Source of the DNA: Diadema setosum
Lineage: Eukaryota; Echinodermata; Echinoidea; Diadematoida; Diadematidae
Direction of reading: 5' to 3'
NCBI RefSeq assembly: GCF_964275005.1
Contig: NC_092690.1
Location: forward strand, 5,434,836 to 5,498,835
DNA length: 64,000 bases
Under the pieces are notes generated by a model. The model had not been told where the DNA came from. It saw nothing but the letters and a program-made list of their open reading frames with translations, and did not search any database. Shown one piece after another: positions 1-12,516 of this stretch. The position numbers and the translations under genes are program-made. Numbering within the stretch: the first letter of the stretch is position 1; every line of letters begins with the position of its first letter.

Positions 1-250
1 GTTGCGTTATAACATTATTCTTCGTTGTTTTCCTTTTTGACATTCATTTTCAACCCAATCATTGTTATCATTATTTTGTGTTTATGATTGCATTGTTGTG
101 CTGTATATAGTTATTATTTTCTACTATTTGTGTTGATTCGTTTGTACTTTTGAATCTTTGTTATGATTTCTATGCACGGAACCGTGGGAAACAGCTTATG
201 CAGAGTGACACTTTCCCGTGTTGAAATGAACGAATGAATCATGAATGAAT
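1..250 (+). mobile_element. 3' UTR and tail of a non-LTR retrotransposon (window edge)
   Basis: Aligns with 16405-16665, where it follows a degraded reverse-transcriptase C-terminus. It ends with an AATG-rich tail (about 225-250) after the words GGAAACAGCTTATGCAGAGTG and TTTCCCGTGTTGAAATGAA, typical in style of CR1/L2-type 3' ends. Only the end is inside the window. Confidence 0.6.
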
Positions 251-1045
251 CTCAGTAAATGTATTGCACATTCGGATTCACGGTATTCTATTAACAGGAG
301 GCCAGGAAACGAGGAGTGTTTTTGTTTTCCGCCATTGCCACAATTTAAATTATAGATTTATAATTCAGCAGCAATTCACTCCAGCAATATAAGGCAGATC
401 GTATAGCTGTTGCTGTTAGCATGTTAACAGCCTGTTAGTTTCCTTCTTTAGACTGCTCACGCCTGTATTAATTCCACATGTCATAGATTTCATGAAATTT
501 TGACATCACGGAGCACGCATGAAGAAAGACAAAATCTACAGTGTTAACTCGTCGAGGCATTAGAATCCGATTTATTGCTTCTAGGTTCTACGTGTGTCAT
601 ATCATTATTTGCATAACTTTTGATGGAAATTTCTCTACAATTTTCCCTACAATTTCTGACTTCATTTTGTTTCTTTTTTGAATGCATTAATCCAAGTGTT
701 AGACTCCAATGGATAGAAGTAGTAATAATGATAACAAAGATAATGACAACAATAACAGTATTAATATGAATGGTGATATTGATATCAACGTCAACAATAA
801 TATTAGTAATAATTAGTAATAATCGTGTGTCTAATCAGTGACAATGTCAGGAGCTCTGTTCCATCACAGCGCAGTAGAGTATAATTACATAGTAGCTGCG
901 TTATACAAATTTGTCTAATTGTTATTAAATTAGTACTGTTACAACGATAATATATTCTTTATTCTGTATAGCATTTTCAGTGTTGATACTATCCTACCAG
1001 AGGGCCCTGCCAATATCATTACCCTGGATAGGGTTACAAGGTATT
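250..1045. repeat. Segmental-duplication block A, left part
   Basis: No gene. Matches 16665-17345 (block B) with small indels, and more weakly 13330-13530 and 20830-21200. It includes an imperfect AAT/GATAAT-rich stretch (718-822). Confidence 0.8.
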
Positions 1046-2400
1046 CATATTGAATTGAATTGAATTCATTTGTTCAGCATAAAAAACATCAAAGAATGAC
1101 AATGATAAACAATCATGACAAAGCACAGAGTAAAGGCGGTTATATGGAATACATAATATCTGATAAGCTGAAGGGAAGCAGCCAACAAGGAATTAAAACT
1201 ATCCTTAAAATCTGGCCGACCCATGTTAACAATGAAAAAACAAATGCATTAGTGGTAATCATTTTCATATTTATTTATTTTTAACAAAGAGATGAACAAA
1301 TGAACAGATGTATATCACCAAGAACAGAAAAAAAATTCAGCAATGATACACGAACACCACATTTACATCAAAGAGGCAGTACAAAAATACAGTGAATTAT
1401 AATCATTAGATGAAATAATGCCAGCCAAGCATGTTGAAAAGTTATGAATGATAATTTTGTATAAAATTCTCCTTCAGTTTATGTTTGAATACATTAACAA
1501 GGCAAGTGCTATAATGTGTCTCGCCCATTCGCGTACAAGAAATTTTACGCGAATGGGATATAGCAGATTAAAAAAAGGAGATAACAGATAAAAAGAGATA
1601 TAAAAGGGTAACAATTTATGGCAAAAAAGAAACGTGCCATAACAACTTAACATTGGACCCTTAAAGTTCGTTGACCCCTGCCTATGACCTTTGACTTTGT
1701 GGTGACCATCCACTCCCCAAGGGACATCTACCATCAAAGTTTGGTCACAAACGGACTTATGGATCAAAAGTTATGACCCATGATAGAAACACGCCATAAA
1801 AACTTAACAATGGGCTCTAAAAGTTCGTTGACCCATGCTTGTGCCCTTTGACCTTGTCGTGATCATCCACTCCCCAAGGGTCATCTACCATCCACGTTTG
1901 GTCACAAATGGACTTATGGATCAAAAGTTATGACCCATAATAGAAACGCGCCATAAAAACGTAACGTTGGGCTCTAAAAGTTCATTGACCCCTGCCTGTG
2001 AGCCTTGACCTTGAGGTGACCTTCATATATGGTATAATGTGACACTTTGTATGAACCCTCTTCCCTCAAAGTTTGATTGCAATTGAAGCCCAGAGTAACT
2101 GGTAAAGAGCTATTGAAGTTTTTGTGGCGTTACGGACATACGACGAACGGACGCCGCAGGCGATCATTCCCCTCACCTCCGGTAGCTTTACAAATATCGT
2201 CTGGTATTAAATTCCATAAGCGGACCTTGATAAAACACAGATTTCCGAAATAATGATGTTCTTGCTCTGGGCATGTCAAAATTCTCAGCGTTTCTGGTTG
2301 GGTAGGAATTAATATTGCAATTTACAGTGAAATAATGTAGCAGAGCATTGGGTAAATGTTTTCTGTGCCATAAAAACATGAGACGAGGGGCCACGGTGTC
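1046..2400 (-). mobile_element. 5'-truncated non-LTR retrotransposon in block A
   Basis: On the minus strand the element ends in a (TTCAA)n-type tail at 1047-1064. Its 5' part (2188-2394) encodes a degraded reverse-transcriptase C-terminus with the NYPTR-like word SYPTRNAENF, followed by RTSLFRKSVFY. It matches 17343-18034 in block B. It contains a foreign segment at about 1500-2178 that block B lacks. Block C has no copy at this site. Confidence 0.7.
1500..2178. repeat. 157-bp tandem repeat and flank, absent from block B
   Basis: Three repeat starts (GAAACxCGCCATAAxAACTTAAC-like) lie at 1629, 1786 and 1943, giving a 157-base period, with shared words such as TGGTCACAAA and GACTTATGGATCAAAAGTTA. 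The third copy is cut short near 2030. The segment ends with an ACGGAC-rich stretch (2136-2160) common at the ends of marine invertebrate repeats. Block B reads straight across this site (17795-17815). Confidence 0.75.
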
Positions 2401-2654
2401 AGAATGATTTATTTTGTTATCATTCAGTTCCAGTTACTTTTTTTTTTCGTGCTGTATAAATTCAACTGTCGATTGTGGTCAGAGAATCTGATGTAATTCA
2501 CTTTTTCCATATTTGAAATAATATATTGTCCTTCGATTTCTCCTTTCTCCTAAAAGTAGAAATTAATGCAATGACATTATTATGCAGGCAGGTAGATTGC
2601 AGGCAAACAAAATTAATTGCAAAATCACGTCTGGCAAACTGCACATAACGTTAA

Positions 2655-2687
<33 letters not shown>

Positions 2688-3660
2688 TTTCTTCATTAAT
2701 TTTTCTGTCTGTCAAGAAAAAATCATCTTTACGGTTGCAATAAAATATCTATGAAGCAAAGTGCACATGCTTTTTTCATCTCGATGTACACACACATTAT
2801 TGTTTTAATATCGACTAAGTTGTTCAATCAGACATGCCTTTTTAACAATGCGTATTCAGTATATCAGTATAGGTAAAGTTTGTCCTTATACTTATATTCC
2901 AGCATTCATTTAATTATTTTGACCGAGCATATAAGATATGATCATTATAAACGAACAAGTTTATACAACATGCTTACGAAATGATACAAAGGCAAAAGTT
3001 ATGCATGGACATTCATCTTCGTCATGCATTGTGATTGCTATATTTGTAGTAACACAACTAATTTGTTCAGTCAAACATGCGTTTTGCAAGAATACATGTG
3101 TATTCATGATATTGACGCTATATAAAGTTAATTCTTATACTTATTTTCGAGTATGTATTCATTTAATTGCTCTGACCGAGCGTATAAGATATAAACAAAC
3201 ACGAACCTATACATAGTATACCGTTGATGTATGTTTATGAAACTATACAAACGTAAACATGTGTAGAAGTAGGATATATGAATGGTTCTTCATCTTTATC
3301 ATGCAATGTGTTTGCAATGATCTATATAGCTATGGAAGGTGTATGACTTTATCTTAACAAGCGTACAGTTTGTATATTAATGAACTAAATGTGTTTTTTT
3401 TTTGTTTTACAAAACTGCAACATACAAAATACTCTTTATTACCGTTGATTGTTTTTCTGCAGTTAAGTTAATGCAAAGTGACGAAGGCTGTAGACCTATA
3501 ATTATTTGTAAATAAACTGTGTATCAAATAGAAAGCAAATTTCAGAAGGGACATCTTGAGTATTAGTGACAGAAAGGTGTAGTAACGTGGAAAAGGCTAT
3601 CACTGTCTTTATCATGACTATTATCATTATCTGTGTTAGGCTTTACTGCCAAGTCCCCGT
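2400..3660. repeat. Segmental-duplication block A, middle part
   Basis: No gene. Aligns with 18312-19608 (B), 50390-52040 (D) and, more diverged, 21230-22330 (C). It carries a (CT)n tract at 2657-2686 that recurs at the same place in B and D. TTAA at 3377-3380 is the empty site for the insertion at 51224-51777. Confidence 0.8.
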
Positions 3661-5430
3661 CATACTATAGCGTATAAAATCAGCAAATGCCTAGCTGATA
3701 CCATTTTAGGGGCAAAATTTGGCAAAGTTCAGACACGCTCGAATCAGTCCGAATTCTCGAGCAAAATGTGGTTTTTGAACGTTCGCCTAATGAATGATGA
3801 ACAAATGCTAATGAAAGCGAATGAAAGCGAAAGCGTATAGGCCATCCAACGGATGCTGACTGGACAATCCGAATGACCAGCAAATGCCTAACATATGCAA
3901 AGCGATACTGCGCCAATCACGTGACGGATCTCGGCTGACGCACTCTTTACCAAACCCTTTTGAGAAGAACTTAAACTGGAACGCATTTTTTTCTCTTTTT
4001 ATGTGACAGTCATTTTTTTTTTTTGCTGTCTTTTGATTCGCTACGCTAACAAAATTCATGAGTGGACAATCAAGTTCTTGTCTGCTTCTCTTGCTCTTTC
4101 TGTTTAAGCATTTTATTGGGTGTGTGATGGCTATTGTGTTATAATTTCAGCTTGATGGTGATATTTAGCTCGATTGGGCATATTCATCAAAATTTTGTGT
4201 CGGTATTGGCTCATACATAATTATTTGGGATTTCTGGATGTCCATGAAGAGTGATGGGGCGAATCATCAAAGATCCTATCTCTACTGAAGACGAAATAAG
4301 TGACTCCTCACGACAGTCCTCTTCATCTAATCTCTTCCAGTATGCCGCTTGTTCGCGTTCTGTATCATAAAGAAAAGGTGGGCCCTACTGATCAATTACA
4401 GGAAATGATATTCACCAGCACCAATAGCAATGGAGAAATCACAGTAACCTTGTCGATAGGTGTTAATAGAGTATGTTGTATTGCACAAAATGTGCGTCGG
4501 AGATTCAATGTTTTAGGGCCCAGCTTACCGTCAGTCTATCAAAATTCACCTTTGAGATACAATTGATAGTTTTATCAATAACATCGATATACAATGCATA
4601 CAAGGTGAAATCATTTAACCGCCGCGGTTAAGCATTAAATTCACCAGTTAACATTATCATCTTATGATAACGGGAGTCGAACTGAACTTTCACAATTCCC
4701 AATTTCCATGCTGAGATACCCATGTATACTACAGGTTGACTTTTACAGCAGCGGTTTAGAATAATGTTATCAATGGCAAGCACTGCATGTGCGGCTATTA
4801 TTCATTTAAAGCCACAATACGTACAGTGAAATGTCATGTGTGCTACATATGAATATCTGCTATTTTTGGTTGTACTACTTTTCATTAACATGTGTTGCTG
4901 TCAAGATTTGTTGGGCGAATTTGGACGAACGGTGGACGAATAAGAAACGGAGGCCGAACAGCGGATGTTATTCTAAACGAACACAAAGCGGATATTCATT
5001 CCGTTTGTCATCCGCTTCAGATTTTGGGCATGTCCAAAATCAAAATTTGGCTCCGGTGGATCTCTGTTAATCTCTACAGACAGCGGATACAGCGAACGTC
5101 AAACGGGTCACGAACGACGAGCAACGGTGTACATGTGAGCGTATCTCCAAATTTTCAAATCCGTTTGGCATTCGTTGGCTCGATCCGCTCTAGTGTGACG
5201 AGGGCTTAATATTATTATCGAGTAATGAGGTGAGATTTTTAGTTCGAGTGTGATTAATGTGTTTGTGAATGTACTTTATGTAGGCCTATATTTGTTGAAC
5301 GCTGAAATATCAACGCCATGTTACGTTCAACAGATAATCAAAATGATCACAAAACACAATTAAGTTTTCAAACCCTTTGTGGCCGAGAGGTCTCCCCCCC
5401 CCCCCCCCTTTAGTGGTTGTGGCACATCAC
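3660..5430. other. Non-coding stretch with repeat fragments
   Basis: No gene supported. At 4905-5210 is a more GC-rich segment full of GGACGAA, GCGGAT and GAACG words, ending in GTGTGACGAGGGCTTAATA, which looks like one end of a terminal-inverted-repeat element whose other end is missing. From 5225 to 5440 the sequence again matches the 3' flank of the other GPCR copies, including a C run at 5394-5409. Confidence 0.5.
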
Positions 5431-5449
5431 AATTTTTGCTCAAGCTCAA

Positions 5450-6469
5450 TCAGTTTATATTGTGACTATTATCCTCAAGATCGACGTTGGTTTTGTTGCC
5501 ATCGAGCCACTTGAACAAGGAGGGGAACATCTTTCTAAATGCCTTCCTGAAGATAGGATTTTTAGTGCTGTAGATGATTGGGTTCGCTGCAGAACTGATT
5601 TTAATGAAGAAAAATCTGATGTCATTTGTGAGTACAAAAGCAAGACGACTTACATCAAAGAAATATTTGACAGCGAACCAAACGCATGAAGGGAATAAGC
5701 TGACGCAGAAGATGACTACCAGGAGTAGGATAGCGCGTATTGCTTTCACCTCTTGCTTGAGCTTTGGTCTCGCAGGAGGGATGCCCATGGGTGGGTGAGG
5801 AGCCGCCATCTGGATGCGCCGCGCCTGGGATTTGGCGATGGCGAGAATCCGGAGGTTGCTAGAAATGACGACGACGCTGAACACGACGATCATACCACTG
5901 GTGAAGAGGTCATGAACGCTGCCGGACGACATCCTGTTAAGCTCTGCGTCGCAATACCCAACTACGGATTGGTCCTCGGCGAAATAAGGAAACGTGAAGC
6001 CATACGTCAAACAACTCACCCACACCACAACAATTACCATGACCACCCGTCTGGATGTAACCATGGAGACGTACCGCAGGGGTCGAGTTATGGCGACATA
6101 TTTGTCTACATTCACTAGTACGATGACCACATATGATACCCATGTGAAGATGTAGGACCACATTGTGAAATATACTTTCGTTGCCAGAGTGCAAGTAGCG
6201 TGACTTCGAACAAGTCTTTTGAATACTTCTACAGGTATGGCAACCAGACCCGTCAGGAGATCTGCTAGGGCCAGACAAGCCAAGAGAAGGTAGCTTGGTT
6301 CCCTCAGCGTCGGTTCCCTTCGTATGGCGAGCATGACTAGAGCGTTGCCGATTACGATTACGATGGCGAGAGGTGTGAAAGCGACAGTCATCAGAGATCG
6401 ATGGAGGGGAGTTCCTATCAGGTTGGAATGTATTTCCTGTGGAGAGCTTGAGGTGTTAGAAAATTCCAT
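5450..6469 (-). CDS. Rhodopsin-type (class A) GPCR, intact copy 1 of a local cluster
   Basis: Seven-transmembrane receptor of 339 residues in one exon, expected at the plasma membrane coupling to G proteins; the ligand is unknown. Visible landmarks: possible N-glycosylation NTS at residue 5, GN in TM1 (41-42), LALAD in TM2 (D70), extracellular Cys93 before TM3 and Cys173 in loop 2 for the usual disulfide, DKY at 122-124 (DRY variant) followed by VAITRPLRY, W150 in TM4, a FP pair at 259-260 in TM6 instead of CWLP, and NPIIY at 296-300. A basic stretch (FRKAFRKMF) follows TM7 as in helix 8. The start is supported because both paralogues begin with MEF at the same point. It resembles the sensory-type, lineage-expanded single-exon GPCRs described in sea urchins, but the subfamily cannot be named from sequence alone. 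The flanking DNA is shared with the other two copies. Confidence 0.93.
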   Translation of the reverse strand: MEFSNTSSSPQEIHSNLIGTPLHRSLMTVAFTPLAIVIVIGNALVMLAIRREPTLREPSYLLLACLALADLLTGLVAIPVEVFKRLVRSHATCTLATKVYFTMWSYIFTWVSYVVIVLVNVDKYVAITRPLRYVSMVTSRRVVMVIVVVWVSCLTYGFTFPYFAEDQSVVGYCDAELNRMSSGSVHDLFTSGMIVVFSVVVISSNLRILAIAKSQARRIQMAAPHPPMGIPPARPKLKQEVKAIRAILLLVVIFCVSLFPSCVWFAVKYFFDVSRLAFVLTNDIRFFFIKISSAANPIIYSTKNPIFRKAFRKMFPSLFKWLDGNKTNVDLEDNSHNIN

Positions 6470-7720
6470 ATTGTGTTCTAAGTAAACTTAAGATCTATCG
6501 TAACTCTGGATTCTGTCTCAAAGTTCCTTTGAAGTATACTGGTAGCAAAAATAACTGCTCTATTAGAAAGATTGTTTTGTTTGTTTGTTTGTTTGTTTGT
6601 TCGTCTTACAGATTTGCCAGTTTCTGCTCTGAACAAACGTTTGCCTTCTACCAAACAAACCTGTTTTTTAGAGTTGATGATGTGTATGAATACCCGACAT
6701 TATACGAACAATCGCTTGGGAAGGTGACTGGTGATAGTTCCACTTTCTGTTCACTTAATCCATGTATACACCCTTCCATGAGTTACAAGAGCTTGTTTAT
6801 TCAGGCTCTTCCGATTACACGTGATTTGGAAAACAACATTTTTGTGATTCACCACACTTTCCGACTGGACCAAAAACGAACCGAAGATGCATCCCAACGA
6901 AACTCTATTACCAAGATCCAAAGACACACATAATCCTGTCTGCTTCTTTATTCTCGTCTTGAAGACCGGTTTTTCTCACGTCCAAATTGTTTTTATTGAA
7001 TAGTTCTGGCAAAGCCTCTTCCGAAGCCAGTCAATCTAGTGCTATGGTTTGCAAGAAATCATCATCGAGCGAATGAAGTGACTATCATTGAGCTTGACTG
7101 TGGAATATACAGATGAGCGGATTCATGGTCTCGGTATACCAGTGATTGAGGTAACGAAAAGAGGCTGATTAGGTTGCTAGAATTTTGTGAATCAATCAGA
7201 ACGCCTCTTGACAGAACACTAATTAACAAATTCATTAATTACGTTCCGCGTATGTCATGTACCACAGCGCGGAGCCGGAGTACAGGGTGGAGTGTGTAGA
7301 GCTGTTCGGTTTGGCTACAGTTTTTTTCTTCTTCTTGTTTTGTTTTTTCAATGTCTATTTCAGACATAAGGGGGGGGGGGGTGAGTCAGTGTCATTATGC
7401 CAACAATGTTTTATGCACTGCGGCATTAAAATACGCCTGATTCATTGCATATCCCATTGAATCATCTGTTGTTATTTTGGAAGCCCCATTCCCCCCCCCC
7501 CCTTATGGCCGACATAAATACCGGTGTTTTGAATAGAATAAGTCTACCGTTATGAGACGATTATTATTATGTTTGGTGTGATCGTATGAGTATAGTGTAA
7601 GTACTATAGGCGAGCCTGGCCTTGTACCTCCTTGGTGTGATGCAGTAATCAAATCAATGTAAATTATACATGTACTACAATAAAGTGAACAACGTATCAA
7701 TTCATTCATTCATCCATGTT
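6470..7720. repeat. Shared 5' flank of GPCR copy 1 (block A, right part)
   Basis: Upstream of the receptor start. Aligns with 25391-26640 (C) and 53485-54960 (D), including a GGTAACGAAAAGAG word and an ACACTAAxTAxxAA region near 7140-7230. No clear TATA box. G run at 7371-7381 and C run at 7491-7502. Confidence 0.75.
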
Positions 7721-9030
7721 TTGAAGGGCTGCTAAAGAGAGAACTTGTATAGTGTAGTCCCCTCACTTACGTAACATTACTACAATACATCAATACATGT
7801 CATGTAGCTTACAATACTAACAATAATCATTGAAAGTATACACTTTTTATGACATCGATAGTAACATGAAGCATACGCTTTATAGTCGAATTCGCTTGAG
7901 AAAAACTTATATCGGCAAAGTGTGAAGTCCAAACATATTCATTCTAGTCCAAGAGCATTAGGTCAAAAAAGGCTTAAACCTGGACATTTTTGGTAACAAG
8001 CTGATTTTTTCAGGATAGGTCCAGAAAAATGTATAGAAAACATACTAAAAGTGGTAATAAATCTTCTATGAGTGTTTTCTGCAATCCAAGATGGCGTCCA
8101 AATATGGCCGCTGTTTCCAGAAATTCTTACAACTTTTTAACTAGAGAACCAAAATACAAAATTTAAATGTCTAATGTTTTGAAGGATGAAGAACTCAGTA
8201 AAATACATAATTATTAAGAGATTTTGACGCACACAAGTTCCAAAATCCAAGATGGCGTCCAAATTGGCCGCCATTTCCTGATATCTTTATAACCTTCCAA
8301 CTAGGAAACCCAACACACAATTTAAGAGTCTAATGTTTCGAAACATGAAAAACTCAATAAAATACATATTAAGAGGTTTTGACGCACGCATATACCGACT
8401 AAACCTCTCGAGCTCTTCCTAAAATGCAAAATGGCGTGCAAAATGGCCGGCAGTCATAATTTTTTCTCACAATCATGTAAATAAATGTCAGAATAGTAAA
8501 AAAATTGTATAAAAGTATACAAATAAAACATTTGGGTGATAATCTCAAGGAGTGTGTCATTGTTACGAGAGAAACATTTCACCACCAGATTTGTTGCTAA
8601 ACAGAGAGGCTACTAGGAGGCAATCTGTATCTTTTTGCCACATGGTCTATTTTCGTTACCTCAAGCACATGAGATAAAAAAATTTAGTGCTAGCCCCTTT
8701 TAATTACCAACGCATTTGATGACTACCATGAGGTGAGTTCCAGTTAAAAATGTCAATTATTCCTTGATAAGTGATTACGACTCTTCATCTACATGTGCTA
8801 CAAAATAATGTGTAGTTCATCTCATGACAGTGAATTTCTTTGATGCACCATATTGCTCCACCTAAACATAGAGTTTCTAAATTATCTTATTCACTTCGTG
8901 TAGATTAGGTAAAATTATATAATAGATAGAAATCAGAGAATATGGCACGCATAGTTATTGGTACATGGAGGAGGGATACTCCTCTCCCACACGAGGGATC
9001 TTTTTTTTTTTTCTCGAAAGTGAGACATAT
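7720..9030. repeat. Non-coding, with a three-copy AAGATGGCG repeat
   Basis: At about 8085, 8246 and 8425 the motif CCAAGATGGCGTCCAAA, or a variant, recurs at roughly 160-175-base spacing. Each copy is followed by a GGCCGCC/GGCCGGC word and an AATGTCTAATGTTT-type stretch. No gene seen. Confidence 0.65.
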
Positions 9031-9033
9031 TTA

Positions 9034-10043
9034 ATTCAATTCAATTCAATTCAAACTTCATTTCATTTTTCGAAAAGAACATAAACATTTCACTTTCTTT
9101 GGAAACAGAGAATAAGGTTACATATAATCAAACCAAAGTAATTGAGAAAACATAATTGTGGAACCTTGGTGTAACAAATAATTATGTTGTAATGAAAATT
9201 GATTGAAGTGATACAGACGATATAACATTACACAAAATATCGAAAAATGGAGTGATCCACTAAAAAGGCAATGCTTGTAGAATGTGGGCCCCTCAGGTAC
9301 AGAATGTCAATAGAAAATGAACTGATGCAAAAAAGGGGAAAATATTGGGAATAAAGTCAGGAAAAAAAAGTCTGGAAGCCCAATAAGAAGACAGAGTAAC
9401 AGACAGACACACATACACAAGCGAATGAACATTAAACGAGACTGGGACGACAAAACTTATAAAGGGGGACTAAAATACAAGACAGAACAAGACAAGACTG
9501 ACATAGTAGGAAGACAATACAACAGATAGAAAGGCAAAACAGATCCAGCGATCCTCGACGGAACTATATCGAAAAAAAAAATTGGATGCGTGAAAAGGAT
9601 ACGGAAATATGGAAAAATAGAGAGAAATAAATGCGGAAGTAATACAAGTAGAATCGAATCTACTCTGTGTCTCAGGACAACAGGGACGAGAAAATACGTG
9701 ACAGTATTATTATTGATCATTAAAATTCTTCGAAAAGAAATTAAAATGAGCCAACAAGCTGATTCAATTCTGTAGGAACATAAAATTGCAATAAAAAAGA
9801 CTTTAATCTCCTTTTAAATGAATATATAGAGGGTGCATTTTTTATGTCCTTATTCAGAAAACTCCAATAAGTTGGGCCAGTATAGATAAGTGTGTTCTTA
9901 GCAAGAATTGTTCGTAAAAGTGGTAAATGAAATTCATTGGAACGTCGAGTAGGATAGTCATGGAATGATTGACTTCTTTGAAACATAGAATCGAAAATGG
10001 AGGGGAGTGAGTTGTTGCTGTACGTATACATAAATTGCCCCAC
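9034..10043 (-). mobile_element. 5'-truncated non-LTR retrotransposon
   Basis: The minus-strand 3' tail is (TTGAA)n, seen as TTCAATTCAATTCAATTCAA at 9034-9053. The open frame at 9741-10043 encodes MYTYSNNSLPSIFDSMFQRS, then DYPTRRSNEFHLPLLRTILA and YTGPTYWSFLN, the usual C-terminal pattern downstream of a CR1/L2-type reverse transcriptase. The catalytic region is absent, so this is a dead insertion. Confidence 0.75.
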
Positions 10044-11072
10044 CCAAATTGAATAAATACAACTCTTTAATTTTTAGCAGCTTATTAGCGGCAAATAACA
10101 AATTTGAGTAGGAGGTTATGAAAGGATAACAGATGACACTATTTAATGAATTGTAATTAATAATCCCGATTGTTGACGAAAACGTGAATCAGTCAATAAA
10201 ACATGGAATATCTTAAATCGTAACTTTGAGAATATTCCGTGTTATGTAAGAAGTGAGCCTCCACTGGAAAGGTTTTATGATCTGTTGGACTAACTTTTAA
10301 ATGGTTAAAAATTACGATAATATCAACATTTTCAATCTGTTTTCCTCTTCTTCTTTAAAACACGCAGTCACTTTTTTCTTAGGAATACATGATCGGTATA
10401 CAACGTTAAGATTAAGAGCTTCATGTGTAGGTTTATTAGTGTTTTGATATTTTCGTATATAAGATTGGGCCTCATCCATGTCAAGCTCTGTTTATGATGA
10501 CGGTCCCATGTGTTTATTTCTTCTTTGTTCACCTATGCATACGGTATGCCTGAACATGTTCCTTTAATTCATATATTATTAGAGATGTTGTTACGAAATT
10601 TACAATTTTTCTTATATTGATTTGTATGTTTTACTCTATCTTTTTTTTTTGCATACTCTGTATAATTTTCTTTCCATTTTTTATTGTGCTTGGAGGAGGA
10701 ATCAGAAATAAAATCAATACAAACAAAACTAAACCAAACCAAATGTTATGCAGTTATTAAAGTGCATTCAATACTTTCATTAAGACTAAGTTAAAGAAAT
10801 AATAGTGTAATATCAGATGGACTAAATCTAACAAGTTTCATTAACATAAACGACATGAAAGAACATATGATTTCAAAATTGCACAGTTTTGCATTCTAAA
10901 GTACAATATTGAACGAACGAAAAATGTTAACGCAAACTGGGAAAAGTTTATGAGTAGGCCTATACCTCACATTTCAATCTTTGATTTGAAAAGATATTAT
11001 GTCGTATAATTTTTTTCATATCTCCATAATCCACGTAAAAGTCATGATTTCCTGGCTATTGGAAGGAAAAAA
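10044..11072. repeat. Non-coding, partly duplicated at 20050-20420
   Basis: Segments 10190-10290 and 10750-10950 match 20060-20160 and 20210-20420 in the same order. No gene. Confidence 0.6.
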
Positions 11073-11076
11073 TATA

Positions 11077-12237
11077 GGTTTTCCCGGCCAATTTCGCACT
11101 TTTGTCAGTCCAATTCCTAATTGCTGCATTCAATTTCGCAAAATTTAGCGTATATCATAGATGACATGTTCGGTAATTCAATTTTATGATCTCTTCATTC
11201 AAATTCAATTTGGAGCATTCAAATTACCTTTAGCCTCTTTCTAATTAACACTTTTTCAATTAAAATTTCGTAAAACAAGCACCATTTCGTTGTTCGTTCA
11301 TTCAATTTAGAATGATATAGTCACGTGATCACGGACATGCTGATCATGCACTCGTTCATTCAAATTCATTTTTGGGCATCCAATTTAACATCTTTTGCAG
11401 TCAATTTAGCACGCATGTTTATGCTTTGGTTCTTTCTTAATTCTTTTCTTCAACATAGTTATTGTTTTGCAAGCGTCATTACATTTCATATTTTCGTGCT
11501 CATTTTAGAGATTTTGGCAACAGTTTTTTTTTTTTCTTCAATGTGCTTAGTGAGTCTTCCAATCCGAAGATATAGTGCGTCATGTGGCCACAACTTATCT
11601 GGCCGTTGAGTGCTTTATTCTGAGTGTGTCGGCCACTTCTAGGAAGTCAAGGTTATGATCATCAAATGTTCCTATAACTCTTTTTCTGTCTTCTTGAGAA
11701 ATACGTCTGTATCTAACTTGTGCTGTCATGACTGTAAAGAAGATGAAGTTAATCTGTAGTATTGGTACATGTAGGCCTAAAATGACATGTATGAAAGAAA
11801 AGACGCGTTACAGAACAACAAACTCGAGTTATATTATTGTCAAAAATATGATACTTTTACTGCTTAACAGTGCGTGGATGAAACAAAAAGTCGCATAGAA
11901 ATACACGTTTAAATGTTATCACCTTTTCAAAAAAGAAATAACATGACGTTAATTTGAATGAACATGTTTGGAATTTGACTGCCCATACGCGAAATTGCAT
12001 GACTGAAATACCCCTTTCGGCCAGTGCTGGCGAATGACTGAAGAGCACGTGCCAATTTAAATGCCCGTTTTACGAATTCGAAAGGCACAAGTGCAAAGAT
12101 CATAGATGGAAATGCTGAATTCAACGACCAACTTGTAATTTTGAATAACAGAATGTGCAGTGACGAGGATTTTTGCTAAATTGAATGACCCTTTTATCAA
12201 ATGGACTGACACAAATGCGAAATTGGCCGGGAAAACC
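11077..12237. mobile_element. Non-autonomous DNA transposon with about 40-bp TIRs and TATA flanks
   Basis: The left end GGTTTTCCCGGCCAATTTCG and the right end are near-exact inverted repeats for about 40 bases. TATA lies directly outside on each side (11073-11076 and 12238-12241), a plausible 4-bp target duplication. The interior has many subterminal copies of CATTCAATTT/CATTCAAATT, direct in the left half and inverted in the right half. No transposase frame remains. Confidence 0.8.
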
Positions 12238-12516
12238 TATACTCATCTATTTTAACACGAACATGATCAATCATATCTTCAAGGACTCTCCCATTATCAT
12301 TATCATTATCATGAAATGCAATCCTATAAATAGACTCAAACATTATTCCCAGGTTAGCCATAGTAAATATACTTTTAAGCCTCATCACAGCGTGAAAAAG
12401 CCCCCTCATCAACATAATGTCTATTATTCATACCTTTAAAATGACAAGATATTCCCAACTATAAATCAAATTGGATGACTTTATTTTCTATTCAACACTA
12501 AATGGTGATGGAAGTG

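Noticed and set aside
6529..6933. 134-codon open frame upstream of GPCR copy 1
   Set aside because: Not open in the homologous flanks of copies 2 and 3; no family recognised.
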